Below, piece after piece: positions 7,878 to 15,650 of a stretch of DNA of 64,000 nt. The stretch spans positions 1 through 64,000 of the forward strand of contig NZ_FNNZ01000014.1 of assembly GCF_900106925.1 (NCBI RefSeq), given 5' to 3'. The DNA is from Thiocapsa roseopersicina. GTDB lineage: Bacteria; Pseudomonadota; Gammaproteobacteria; Chromatiales; Chromatiaceae. The stretch's first letter is position 1. Every line of letters begins with the position of its first letter. Both the position numbers and the translations under genes were made by a program. Below the pieces are notes generated by a model. The model was not told where the DNA came from. It was given only the letters and a program-made list of their open reading frames with translations, and did no database searches.

Positions 7878-8603
7878 ATGCCCACAGCCCGTATCCCTCA
7901 TCGGGCCGCCAAGCCACCTGTCGAGCCGATTCCCGAGCCGATCGCCGAGAAGGCCCCCAAGCAGGCCCTGCTCGAGCATCTGGCGCTCATCGCCCGCGGT
8001 CTCGCCAGCGCCGCACGCCTGGAGCTGCTGGATTTCCTGGCGCAGGGCGAACGCAACGTCGAGGATCTGGCGCGGGCCGCAGGTCTCTCGATCGCGAACA
8101 CCTCCAAGCATCTGCAGCAGCTCAAGGGCGCGGGTCTCGTGACCCCGCGACGCGACGGCAAACACATCTACTACGCGCTGGCGGACGAGCGGGTGCTGGA
8201 TGCGGTCGCCACGCTGCGTCTGCTCGCCGAGACCCATCAAGAGGCTGTCGCCGAGCTGATCGCGAGCTACCTCAAGCAGCGCGATGCACTGGAGCCGATC
8301 CCGGCGGACGAGCTGCTGGCCCGCGTCCGCGACGGGCTGGTGACGGTCGTCGACGTCCGCCCCCCGCAGGAGTATGCCCAAGGGCATCTGGTAGGTGCAC
8401 TGAACGTCCCGCTCGATCAGCTGGAGAGCCGACTCGGCGAGTTGCCGCAAGACCGCGAGGTGGTCGCCTACTGCCGGGGGCCCTGGTGCGTCCTGTCCTT
8501 TGAAGCCGTGGCGCGCCTGCGCGAAGCCGGGTTTCAGGCAAGACGACTGCAGGACGGCCTGCCCGAGTGGCGACGGGCCGGATTGCCGGTCGACGGAGCC
8601 TGA
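7878..8603 (+). CDS. ArsR-family repressor fused to a rhodanese domain
   Basis: Residues about 25-110 form an ArsR winged helix: LARAAGLSIANTSKHLQQL is the recognition helix and RRDGKHIYYAL the wing. Residues about 135-240 form a single rhodanese domain (VVDVRPPQEYAQGHLVGALN) with an active-site loop CRGPWCVLS containing two Cys. The family acts as a persulfide or thiol-responsive repressor, in which the rhodanese loop may sense or transfer sulfane sulfur. That would suit a sulfur-oxidising phototroph, which is inference. The metal-binding Cys pair of classic ArsR (CVC in the recognition helix) is absent. ATG at 7878 is used, with GGAGC ten bases upstream. It stands alone, with gene remnants downstream. 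Confidence 0.85.
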   Translation: MPTARIPHRAAKPPVEPIPEPIAEKAPKQALLEHLALIARGLASAARLELLDFLAQGERNVEDLARAAGLSIANTSKHLQQLKGAGLVTPRRDGKHIYYALADERVLDAVATLRLLAETHQEAVAELIASYLKQRDALEPIPADELLARVRDGLVTVVDVRPPQEYAQGHLVGALNVPLDQLESRLGELPQDREVVAYCRGPWCVLSFEAVARLREAGFQARRLQDGLPEWRRAGLPVDGA

Positions 8604-8694
8604 GAGCCCATTGGCGTCATTGCCGCCGGAAAGAACGCATCCAATTACGCGGTCGTCATCTGCATGACGATTCGAAACGGAGCCTCTCGACGGT

Positions 8695-8781
8695 ATGACT
8701 TCCGAACCCTACCCCATTCACGGCGCCGGTCTCGGCCTGCGGCGTTCTTTTTTGGCCGCCTTGGCCGAGATGCCTGGCTGA
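8695..8781 (+). pseudogene. DUF692 (multinuclear iron oxidase) N-terminal remnant
   Basis: An ATG with GGAG eleven bases upstream opens MTSEPYPIHGAGLGLRRSF followed by LAALAEMPG and a stop. GAGLGLRR near the N-terminus is characteristic of DUF692/MNIO enzymes (BufB-type, about 280-300 residues), which modify peptide Cys using iron. Everything after about 25 residues is missing. The sequence that follows reads in another frame as a possible transposase fragment, so the gene was probably cut by an insertion and deletion. Confidence 0.55.
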
Positions 8782-8881
8782 GGAGGTCGTGCTCTGGTGT
8801 GGCGTCTTCGACACCGCGCTCTATGTCGAGCGCGGCGAGCAACGCTTCGGCCCTTACTCCCCGGTCGGTGGTCCGATTCCT
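8780..8881 (+). pseudogene. Possible transposase fragment
   Basis: In frame with 8780 the translation reads EEVVLWCGVFDTALYVERG then EQRFGPYSPVGGPIP before losing any protein-like character. The pattern of a V-W-G-x-F-D strand followed by Y-V-E and a GPY-P-GGPIP turn recalls the C-terminal part of some DDE-type transposases. The match is from memory and short. If right, it is the scar of the element that broke the DUF692 gene. Confidence 0.32.
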
Positions 8882-9148
8882 CGACCCGGACGGTCGGCTG
8901 CGTTCGGGGCCGACAGAGACGGCGCGGCGTTGCTCACCCGACCCGTCATAACTCGTTCGCGCGCGGCGACGGGTCAACCGCTGCGAAGCCCTCGTGGAAC
9001 GCAACACTGCCTCGCGGCATCGTCCCGTCGAAGGACACTGCGAAGACGACCTCCGGCGGGACGCATCCGAGAACGAGCTGCGGGCAGTTCTCGAACCCGA
9101 ACCTCCTGTCATAATCCGGACGCGTCGCCCTGCCCGCTCCGTGCGGGA

Positions 9149-9826
9149 TCAATTGAGCATCGGACCCGACTTGATCGGCTCCGAACCGCCGCCCGCATGT
9201 TCAGCGAAGGCTTGCACCAGGTCCGAGAGCTCCAGATCACCGTACCGAACCAGTGCACGGGCGAGCTGGCGCCGACGAATGCGCTGCGTGCGCGCATCGA
9301 TGAGCTCAAGATAAGCAGCCGCGGCTGCACGATCGTCGCGGAGCATGGGCGAAGGGTCGGCTGCATCATCGGGCCAGAGGACCAATGCTGCCGTGCGGAT
9401 TCCCAAGACAACCCGACGTGCAGCGGGATCCCTTCGTCCCTTCGCGAGTCGATCGATCTCCACCAATCGGGTCAGAGCATCGGCGAATGCTCCTGTCGGA
9501 TCGGCAATGCGTCGTTGCAAACCATGCAGGAGCGCTGTCTCGCGGGCGGAGGGCACCAGAATCGAACCCTTGCGCTCGATGACGGCGAGCAGTGCATCGA
9601 CCAGCTCGGGTCGCGGATCGAGTCCGCGGGTGTCCAGAAATCCGAACTGATCGACCAAGCCGCTCTCGGTCTCGACATGGCACGACCACTGGTACGGTAT
9701 GGGTTCGAAGTGGCGTGACCCGGCCATGGCCGGTGGCGGGACTTCCAGAATGCCGAACCGCAGGTAGTGGCGCGGGAAGGCGATGTCACGCGGGCGGGCA
9801 GGTTTGGGGGGCTGGCGAGCAGTCAT
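9149..9826 (-). CDS. DUF2779-like protein lacking the nuclease motif
   Basis: A 225-residue product matching the DUF2779 domain found with DEDD-type exonucleases: MAGSRHFEPIPYQWSCHVE and GFLDTRGLDPRPELVDALL are typical. In the family the domain begins with an H-F-D-F-E-T acidic motif and ends with Y-C-E-x-D. Here these are HYLRFGILE and VRYGDLEL, so the first catalytic Asp/Glu pair is gone and the last motif is altered. The central GSWSIK-like segment is also missing. The frame is intact for the whole length, which argues for selection on a non-nuclease role or recent inactivation. Start at 9826 with GGAG ten bases upstream. The neighbours at 8695-8881 are gene debris. Confidence 0.58.
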   Translation of the reverse strand: MTARQPPKPARPRDIAFPRHYLRFGILEVPPPAMAGSRHFEPIPYQWSCHVETESGLVDQFGFLDTRGLDPRPELVDALLAVIERKGSILVPSARETALLHGLQRRIADPTGAFADALTRLVEIDRLAKGRRDPAARRVVLGIRTAALVLWPDDAADPSPMLRDDRAAAAAYLELIDARTQRIRRRQLARALVRYGDLELSDLVQAFAEHAGGGSEPIKSGPMLN

Positions 9827-10026
9827 GATCCTTGGGCTCCGGTCCGTTGTTCGGGGGTGGCGCGCCCGCCTCGATCCGAGGCGTTTTCGCTCGGCAGGCG
9901 TGCGCGATGAACCTAGAGTGAACCCATGACGCGACAGGTCTTGTCGCATCTCCGATAGGTAGGTGAGCCTGGGTGGCGAGTGGCAATCAGCTAGCTCAGG
10001 GCGTTCGCTTTGCTCACCCCGTAAAC

Positions 10027-10407
10027 CTACAGACGTCGGCTGCTCCGGCGACCGCGCTTGTGCCAAAGGCATCCGTAGAGAAGCCCGTTGCCGATCATAA
10101 GCGCGAGGCCGAGCAGGATTTGGGTTCCGCGGGTCAGGCCGGGGGGGTAGATCAGAGGCATGATGTAATGGTCGATGAAACCGCCGCTGTAGCCGCCCTC
10201 TCCTGCTGCGAGTCGCCATTGGATCTCAAGCGGCGTTAGCGGACAGATAAAGCCGCCAAGCACGATAAGGATACCCCAGAGGAGACACGGCAGATGCAGG
10301 TACGCCACCGCTGGCCAGCGCAACGTCAAGAACCCGCCGAAGGCGACGAAGGCGATGAAGAAGGCGTGCAGCAGGACGAGGCTATCGGCGACGAGGCTCG
10401 GGTTCAT
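10027..10407 (-). CDS. DUF2784 family membrane protein
   Basis: A 126-residue integral membrane protein with about four hydrophobic segments (LVLLHAFFIAFVAFGGFL, LHLPCLLWGILIVLGGFICP, ILLGLALMIGNGLLYG). The sequence LTPLEIQWR and the pattern W-G followed by G-x-x-CPLTPLE are diagnostic of DUF2784, whose function is unknown. It is transcribed after the cyclase-PilZ gene with 52 bases between, so it may share its transcript. ATG at 10407. Confidence 0.82.
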   Translation of the reverse strand: MNPSLVADSLVLLHAFFIAFVAFGGFLTLRWPAVAYLHLPCLLWGILIVLGGFICPLTPLEIQWRLAAGEGGYSGGFIDHYIMPLIYPPGLTRGTQILLGLALMIGNGLLYGCLWHKRGRRSSRRL

Positions 10408-10459
10408 GAGACCGCGGCTCGCTTGAGGGTCACGGGGCAGACGCCGACGGGCTGACCTT

Positions 10460-11542
10460 TCAACGCCGCCAGAGGAGCTGATCGACGTATCGCTTCACGA
10501 GACGGTGCCCGGGCGTATCGATCGTGGTGAACTCGAGGTTGGTGCGGTGGAATCCCTCGCTCGGCTGGGTTCGCAGGACCCGCGCATAGACCTCGGTCGC
10601 CGGATCGGCACCGAATTCGGGTACGAAGGTCAGGATCACCTCCGAATAGGGCGGCAGAATCAGAGGCAGATCGGCGTTCATCCCGTAATAGCTCAGATCG
10701 TTTGCCTTGCCCATGAAGCGCTGTGACAGGATGCACTTGGACTCGACCCGACGGAAGGCGATCGGAAAGTCAACCAGAACGCGCGGCGAGCGACGGATCT
10801 CGACCTGCGGAACCACCAGTCGCTCCGGCCCTTTGACGGCGAGCAGCTCGTAGAGGGTGATCTCGCGCGCCTTGCCCTTCACGAAGAGCGAGTTGGCGCT
10901 GCCGATGTCGATGTAGTCGCGCGCGGACGCATAGCTGGCATCGCTGAGCAGCACCTGCCCCCGCAGGCTGTAGCCCTCCATGCGGGCCGTCAGATTGACC
11001 GTGTCGCCGATCACGGTGTACTCGTTGTAGACCCGCGAGCCGAAGCTGCCCGCCATCACGCTGCCGCTGTTGACGGCGATACCGGCATAGATGTTGGGCT
11101 CTCCGATCAGTTGGCTTTCGCGGTTGAGCTCGAGCATCGCCTGCTGCATCTCGACCGCACAGGAAAGCGCACTCTTGAGGTGATCGTCGCGACGGACCGG
11201 CGCGCCGAAGAGCGCCATCACGGCGTCGCCCATGAACTTGTCGACGACGCCCCCGTGACGGTGGACCAGCTCCACCATCCGCGCGAAGTACCGATTGAGC
11301 AGCCTGATGATGGTGTGAGGGGGTTGGGACTCGGTCAGCGCCGTGAAGCCGCGAATATCGGCAATCAAAATGGTCGCCTCGACCGCTTCGATCGGCTGAG
11401 ATTCAAGCAAAAAGGCATCGAGCAGCGGGTTGAGCCGCTCGACCATCGCCTCTTGTTGTCGGTTCGGTGCCTCGGTGTCGTAGACCTGTTGCGCCAGACC
11501 GGAGATACCCGCAACCAACGACTGTCTGTCTCTGTGCTGCAT
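10460..11542 (-). CDS. Class III adenylate/guanylate cyclase with C-terminal PilZ-like domain
   Basis: A 360-residue cytosolic protein. Residues 55-230 are a cyclase homology domain. It carries the metal-binding Asp in ILIADIRGFT, the substrate Lys and second Asp in VDKFMGDAVMALFG, and the transition-state Asn and Arg in YTVIGDTVNLTARM, so it should be active. Residues about 250-355 read as a PilZ-like domain: RRSPRVLVDFPIAFRRVE gives the RxxxR nucleotide-binding pattern, followed by DLSYYGM in the place of the D/NxSxxG motif. The protein would thus make one cyclic nucleotide and sense cyclic-di-GMP. No transmembrane or receiver domain is seen. Confidence 0.82.
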   Translation of the reverse strand: MQHRDRQSLVAGISGLAQQVYDTEAPNRQQEAMVERLNPLLDAFLLESQPIEAVEATILIADIRGFTALTESQPPHTIIRLLNRYFARMVELVHRHGGVVDKFMGDAVMALFGAPVRRDDHLKSALSCAVEMQQAMLELNRESQLIGEPNIYAGIAVNSGSVMAGSFGSRVYNEYTVIGDTVNLTARMEGYSLRGQVLLSDASYASARDYIDIGSANSLFVKGKAREITLYELLAVKGPERLVVPQVEIRRSPRVLVDFPIAFRRVESKCILSQRFMGKANDLSYYGMNADLPLILPPYSEVILTFVPEFGADPATEVYARVLRTQPSEGFHRTNLEFTTIDTPGHRLVKRYVDQLLWRR

Positions 11543-11743
11543 TGGACGAGACTGCCTCTAGATCCCTGTTGACAAGCATGGCACAGGTTGGACGAAGGTG
11601 GAGCAGAAAAACCCTGCGGCCATCGAGAGTGATTGACGTTTTTCATGGGACAAATGGTGCGAGCGGAGCAAGCTGCTCCTTTTTCGGGGACGTCTCGCCG
11701 TGTCCTCGTCATGCCATGCACCGACCTCAGGAGACACCCCCGG

Positions 11744-12172
11744 ATGGATCGTTTCACCCGTATCTACAGTATCGCAATCGGCGTCGTCGTCATCGGCGCC
11801 CTGGCCGTTTGGATTGCCTCGGCCTGGAAGCCGCAGGTTTGGGAGCTCGATCAAGTCCTCGAAGCAGATCCGCTGGTTTCGTCCTACCCCTATCGTTTCC
11901 GGGTGGTCTCGTTCGAAAACGGCGTCGCGACGATCTCGACACCGCGCTCCTTCGACGTACCGGCCTACCGTTTCCTCGCCATCATCCACCCGAATTTGAC
12001 CAACAAGGCGGACAATGATCCGCAGGTGATCGCCGCACAACAGGAGCTGATCGATCACCAAAAGCGTGCCCAAGGTCTGATTCTGGCGCAAGCGCAGGTC
12101 GAATCCGTTGAATGGCAGCTCGATACCCAGTGGCTCGCGGCGCGCGGAATTTCCGTCTCGCCCACGCCTTGA
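11744..12172 (+). CDS. Membrane-anchored protein of unknown function
   Basis: A 142-residue product with one N-terminal membrane segment (IYSIAIGVVVIGALAVWIASAW) and a soluble domain facing the periplasm. Recognisable elements are only general: YRFRVVSFENGVATISTPRS and a glutamine-rich helix (QVIAAQQELIDHQKRAQGLI). No family was recognised. ATG at 11744 is preceded by CAGGAGACACCCCCGG. It is divergent from the cyclase-PilZ gene, and the 200 bases between them should hold both promoters. Confidence 0.72.
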   Translation: MDRFTRIYSIAIGVVVIGALAVWIASAWKPQVWELDQVLEADPLVSSYPYRFRVVSFENGVATISTPRSFDVPAYRFLAIIHPNLTNKADNDPQVIAAQQELIDHQKRAQGLILAQAQVESVEWQLDTQWLAARGISVSPTP

Positions 12173-12590
12173 GACTGCCGTCTATACCAAGCGCGCGTGG
12201 GTTCTTCGGTAAGCAGGGTGCGTCTCGCGCGTCGGGACGAGGCGTAGCGGCCCCTAAGGCGAGGAGGCGCAACGTCGGCCCGGCGTGCGCGGGGCATGCA
12301 ATGCGGCGTAAAACCCACGGCACACGGGATGCCCTGCTTCCTCCCCGGCGTGTCCCGCTCCGGAGCCGATCGGCGGGACCGCTCTGTTGTCGCGGCGTCC
12401 GTCGATCGTCACTTCCCCTTCCGGCCGATGGGCGTACCGGGCGAGAGCCGCTATACTCTCGGCCTCGCAGTCAGTCGGGCCGTTGTGGGGTCCTTCTGGA
12501 TGGAGCGGAGCCGCAGGGGAATCTATCCCGGATTCGGGTAGTCGAACCTCGATGTCCCTTCGGAAGTCGACCCTCAGCCTGGAGCATCCG
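12173..12590. other. 418-base region without a supported gene
   Basis: High-GC sequence between two plus-strand genes. Open frames on both strands are low-complexity Arg/Ala/Pro translations without ribosome sites. The last 60 bases before 12591 presumably hold the promoter and leader of the DUF454 gene. No repeat or hairpin of note was seen. Confidence 0.5.
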
Positions 12591-13094
12591 ATGCACGGCA
12601 ATATCCCCGAACAAGACCCTCTTGTCGCAAACGTTGGCCTACGTCGGCGCCGGGTTTACAACCTGTTGGGCTGGCTATGCTTCGGATTGGGCTTTCTCGG
12701 GATGGTGTTGCCGCTGATGCCGACGACGGTATTCTGGATCTGTGCGACCTGGCTGTGGCTGCGCAGCTCGCCTAAACGGGTGCGCTTCTTGGTCGAGCAC
12801 CCACGGTTCGGCGAGTCGATTCGTGGCTTTCTCGAGCGCGGCGAGATGTGCCGAACCGGCAAGACCGCGGCCATCGGCAGCATGGCGATCAGTTGGTCGG
12901 TCTGGTACGGACTCGCCACCCCCGGGCATGTGCTGGCGCTGTCGGTGGCAGCCATTCTGGGCCTGGTGGCACTGTGGATCGGAACACGGCCAGAAGGCCA
13001 CAAGCCGCAGACCCAGGTGCGGGTCAGTTTGGATCTCGGCGGGTTCTCGCGCGCGCAAAGTCCCGCGAAATCGCCGGGGAATCCGCCGAGTTGA
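12591..13094 (+). CDS. DUF454 (YbaN-like) inner membrane protein
   Basis: A 167-residue protein with the DUF454 signature LGWLCFGLGFLGMVLPLMP followed by TTVFWICATWLWLRSSP. Two further hydrophobic segments follow near residues 95-125. HPRFGESIRGF is also typical. Function is unknown; homologues are small inner-membrane proteins. The C-terminal 40 residues (after LWIGTRPEG) are an unstructured extension rich in Ser, Pro and Lys. ATG at 12591 has GGAG six bases upstream. It converges with the FNR gene. Confidence 0.83.
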   Translation: MHGNIPEQDPLVANVGLRRRRVYNLLGWLCFGLGFLGMVLPLMPTTVFWICATWLWLRSSPKRVRFLVEHPRFGESIRGFLERGEMCRTGKTAAIGSMAISWSVWYGLATPGHVLALSVAAILGLVALWIGTRPEGHKPQTQVRVSLDLGGFSRAQSPAKSPGNPPS

Positions 13095-13124
13095 GCCGCG
13101 TCCAGCCCTGTCGGTGACGCGGCT
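13094..13124. terminator. Stem-loop at the end of the DUF454 gene
   Basis: Nine-base arms AGCCGCGTC and GACGCGGCT enclose a 13-base loop, starting at the last base of the TGA stop codon. No long T-run follows, so termination strength is uncertain. Just beyond, 13172-13197 carries two 13-base direct repeats (TCAATCCCCGCGA, TCAATCCCCGCAA) that run into the stop codon of the convergent FNR gene. Confidence 0.45.
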
Positions 13125-13197
13125 TACTCGGCCTCTCTGCCCCTTCAATCAGCTCTTTTCAGTCCCTTCGGTCAATCCCCGCGATCAATCCCCGCAA

Positions 13198-14058
13198 TCA
13201 ATCATAGATCAGCTCGGACCAACGTCCCTCGTCGATCATCTTCTCCTTGACCGCCTTCCAGTCTTCGGACGACCCTACCCGGTCGGCCATAACCTTGTCG
13301 AAGACCGCTGCAATTTTGCCCAGTCCCGAGAGGAAGACATGCGTCGTGGGCTCGTTGATGAGGTGAAATGCCTCGTCGGCGTTGTCGGACAGGCCGCGCT
13401 CCAGCGCCTGCGAAGACGTCATCATCGGACGCGTGCCGAGCGCCCTGAATGCCTTGAAGGTCTTCTCGTCGTAATAGTTGGCGAGATCGCTGGTCTCGTC
13501 GTTGGTATACATGAGGTCCAGTCCGCTGCGGCCGCCGTAATACAGCCGGACCTGCCCCTTCCAGTCGCCGCGCCGCTCGTAGATCAACTGTGCGAAGGCC
13601 CGAAACGGGGCGATGCCGGTCCCGGTCCCGATCATGAGGAGGTTGGCGCGGTTGTCCAACGGCATCTTGAAAGGACTGAGATAGGGGCCGCTGATGGTCA
13701 GCGGGGCACCCGGCTTCGCATCGCACAAATAGTTCGAGGCAATACCCGGATAGCGTTCTCCGCTGACCTCGTCGATATAGAAGCAGCGACGGACCAGAAG
13801 ATCGAGTGCAACACCGGAGTCGAGCGGGATGCTGCGCGCGTTGGCAATCGAGTAGCGCCGGACATGGTAGGGATTTCCGAACGGATGCGGTCCCGGCACC
13901 ACCACGCCAATGCTTTGGCCTTCGACGAATTGAAACGCCGGGTCGACCACCTGCAGGGTGATATGGCGGACCTCTTCCGAGCTCTCGGGGGTGATTCGCC
14001 TGGAATCCTTGATGAATGCCTGAGTCGTCGGACCCAAATCGGCCGTGGCTTCACTCAT
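13198..14058 (-). CDS. Plant-type ferredoxin-NADP+ reductase
   Basis: A 286-residue FAD enzyme. The FAD site is HVRRYSIANA, with the family's RxYS motif. The pyrophosphate and NADP loop is LLMIGTGTGIAPFRAFAQ, and LFLSGLG-like THVFLSGLGKIAAVF matches the late family motif. It ends in RWSELIYD where many relatives end in a tyrosine. It exchanges electrons between ferredoxin or flavodoxin and NADP(H). It lies 112 bases downstream of the rnf-nifJ cluster on the same strand, which fits a role in distributing reduced ferredoxin. The start has AAGGAG upstream. Confidence 0.87.
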   Translation of the reverse strand: MSEATADLGPTTQAFIKDSRRITPESSEEVRHITLQVVDPAFQFVEGQSIGVVVPGPHPFGNPYHVRRYSIANARSIPLDSGVALDLLVRRCFYIDEVSGERYPGIASNYLCDAKPGAPLTISGPYLSPFKMPLDNRANLLMIGTGTGIAPFRAFAQLIYERRGDWKGQVRLYYGGRSGLDLMYTNDETSDLANYYDEKTFKAFRALGTRPMMTSSQALERGLSDNADEAFHLINEPTTHVFLSGLGKIAAVFDKVMADRVGSSEDWKAVKEKMIDEGRWSELIYD

Positions 14059-14169
14059 GGTTTACGCGCTCCTTATACTCTTGCGGGCTCCACCGGAGCC
14101 GAGACGAAATGGATGTGATGACTCGCCGTCGAACGAGCGACGACGAATCTGAAAAAGAACTGCGCTTAT

Positions 14170-14361
14170 TCAGGTGCCGCAGGAGGCTCCGTCCGAGCGC
14201 CGTTCGCAGCTTCCGCTGCCGCAGGAGCACCCGCCGTCGTTGCGGCGGAAGGGCCCGAGCTCAGGATGACGGACTGCGAAAGCCGCATAGAGGCGCTCCA
14301 CCATGACCCAGGCCGCGAGCACCAGAAAGATGATCAGCGAGGCCAAGAGCACCTTAGCCAT
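14170..14361 (-). CDS. Small Cys-rich membrane protein at the end of the rnf operon (NqrM/DUF539-like)
   Basis: 63 residues: one N-terminal membrane helix (VLLASLIIFLVLAAWVMVE) and a cytosolic tail with a Cys cluster (GGCSCGSGSCERR and a last Cys three residues from the end). Layout and size match NqrM (DUF539), the iron-binding maturation factor of the related Na+-NQR complex, although the exact Cys spacing differs. It overlaps the rnfA stop by eight bases and has GGAGGCTCGC before its ATG. I infer a role in metal insertion, perhaps for the Fe site between the RnfA and RnfE homologues. Confidence 0.62.
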   Translation of the reverse strand: MAKVLLASLIIFLVLAAWVMVERLYAAFAVRHPELGPFRRNDGGCSCGSGSCERRSDGASCGT

Positions 14362-14944
14362 GCGAGCCTCCGAGTCCTGCGAAGCCCATGAAGGCGAGCG
14401 ACAGAAGCCCAGCCAGCATGAGGCTCATGGCCGCGCCCTGGCTGACGCTCGGCACGCGGGCAAGCTCAAGCTTCTCGCGCAGACCGGCCATCAGCATCAA
14501 GGCCAGCATGAAGCCGCCGCCCGCGCCGAGTGCGTAGACCAGGCTCTGGACGAAGTCGTATTCCTTCGCGGTCTGAAAGAGCGCGAGCCCAAGAATCGCG
14601 CAGTTGGTCGTGATCAAGGGTAGGAAGATACCGAGCGACCGAAAGAGCGCGGGGCTGTAGCGCTTGACCAGCATCTCCACGAGCTGCACGGCCGAGGCGA
14701 TGACGGCGATGTAGCAGATCAGCCGAAGGAACAGCAGGTCCAATTCGGTCAGCAGCCAATTGATGCCGTAAGCGCTGACCGAGCTCACGAGCATCACGAA
14801 AATGACCGCGAGACCCATGTTCCAGGCGGTCTCCTTCTTGGCGGAGACGCCGAGGAAGGGACAGATCCCGAGAAAAAGCGCCAGCACGAAGTTGTTGACG
14901 ACGGCGGCATTCAGAAAGATTAGATAGAGCGACTCATCCTGCAT
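14354..14944 (-). CDS. rnfA: Rnf complex membrane subunit RnfA
   Basis: A 196-residue, six-helix membrane protein. VVNNFVLALFLGICPFLGVS in the first helix and TTNCAILGLALF in the fourth carry the conserved Cys that, with RnfE, hold the intramembrane iron centre in Rnf/NQR complexes. The complex couples ferredoxin:NAD+ electron transfer to Na+ or H+ translocation across the inner membrane. The start overlaps the end of rnfE by 11 bases and the end overlaps the next small gene by eight. Confidence 0.95.
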   Translation of the reverse strand: MQDESLYLIFLNAAVVNNFVLALFLGICPFLGVSAKKETAWNMGLAVIFVMLVSSVSAYGINWLLTELDLLFLRLICYIAVIASAVQLVEMLVKRYSPALFRSLGIFLPLITTNCAILGLALFQTAKEYDFVQSLVYALGAGGGFMLALMLMAGLREKLELARVPSVSQGAAMSLMLAGLLSLAFMGFAGLGGSHG

Positions 14945-15635
14945 TCGCGGCGACCCCGGATTGTTGCATGGCCTTGCGCTCCTTACGCAGACGCAGCCAG
15001 TTGAAGAGCAGCAGCCAGGTCCCGAGCACGAAGAAACCGCCCGGCGGCAGGACCATGATCACCCAGGGTTGAAAGCTCTCGCCGAAGAGCGGAACGCCGA
15101 AGAGACTCCCGTTGCCGAGGATCTCGCGCACGGTGCCGAGCGACAGCAGTGCCAAGGTGAAGCCGGCACCCATCCCGAGACTGTTGATCAGGGTGGTATG
15201 CAGGCGCTGCTTGGAGGCGTAGGCCTCGGCACGTCCGAGGATGACGCAATTGACCACGATGAGCTGGATGAAGGCACCGAGCGCCGCGTAGAGCTCGAGA
15301 CTGATCGCCTGGATCCCGTAGTCGACGACGGTCACGAAGGTCGCAATGATGACGATATAGCTCGCAATCCGCACCTGCTTGGGGATCCAGTTGCGCAGCA
15401 AGGACACCAGCACGCCCGAGCCGACCAGCACGAAGGTGGTGGCCAAACCCATGCCGAGTGCGTTGATGGAGGTATTGGTCACCGCCAGCACCGGACACAT
15501 GCCGAGCAACATCACGAAGACCGGGTTTTCCTTCCACAGGCCGCGAATGAAGGTGTCCGCGGTGAGCGTCTCCTGCGGATTCAGAGCGAGCGTGGGCGGG
15601 CGGACGCTCGCGCTCCGGTTGGGCGATTCAGCCAT
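14934..15635 (-). CDS. rnfE: Rnf complex membrane subunit RnfE
   Basis: A 233-residue membrane protein of the RnfA/RnfE/NqrD/NqrE fold. The segment GLWKENPVFVMLLGMCPVLAV carries the first conserved Cys and VVNCVILGRAEAYA the second, the pair that ligates iron together with RnfA. A 30-residue N-terminal soluble extension precedes the fold. The ATG has GGAGGCTTTTGC upstream. It sits between rnfG (15 bases apart) and rnfA (overlapping). Confidence 0.95.
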   Translation of the reverse strand: MAESPNRSASVRPPTLALNPQETLTADTFIRGLWKENPVFVMLLGMCPVLAVTNTSINALGMGLATTFVLVGSGVLVSLLRNWIPKQVRIASYIVIIATFVTVVDYGIQAISLELYAALGAFIQLIVVNCVILGRAEAYASKQRLHTTLINSLGMGAGFTLALLSLGTVREILGNGSLFGVPLFGESFQPWVIMVLPPGGFFVLGTWLLLFNWLRLRKERKAMQQSGVAANAG

Positions 15636-15650
15636 GCAAAAGCCTCCGGG

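Noticed and set aside
8946-9152. Minus-strand frame reading FENCPQLVLGCVPPEVVFAV with AGGAGG near its start
   Set aside because: Codon use looks coding-like, but no start codon lies at a proper distance from AGGAGG and no family was recognised; at most another fragment.
13172-13197. Two 13-base direct repeats as an attachment site
   Set aside because: No integrase or tRNA nearby; more likely simple duplication at the end of the FNR gene.
14086-14100. Short hairpin GGCTCC/GGAGCC as terminator of the rnf operon
   Set aside because: Only six base pairs, no T-run, and too close to the FNR ribosome site to be convincing.
12742-14118. A 458-codon plus-strand frame covering the DUF454 and FNR genes
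   Set aside because: Overlaps two well-supported genes and shows no family likeness.
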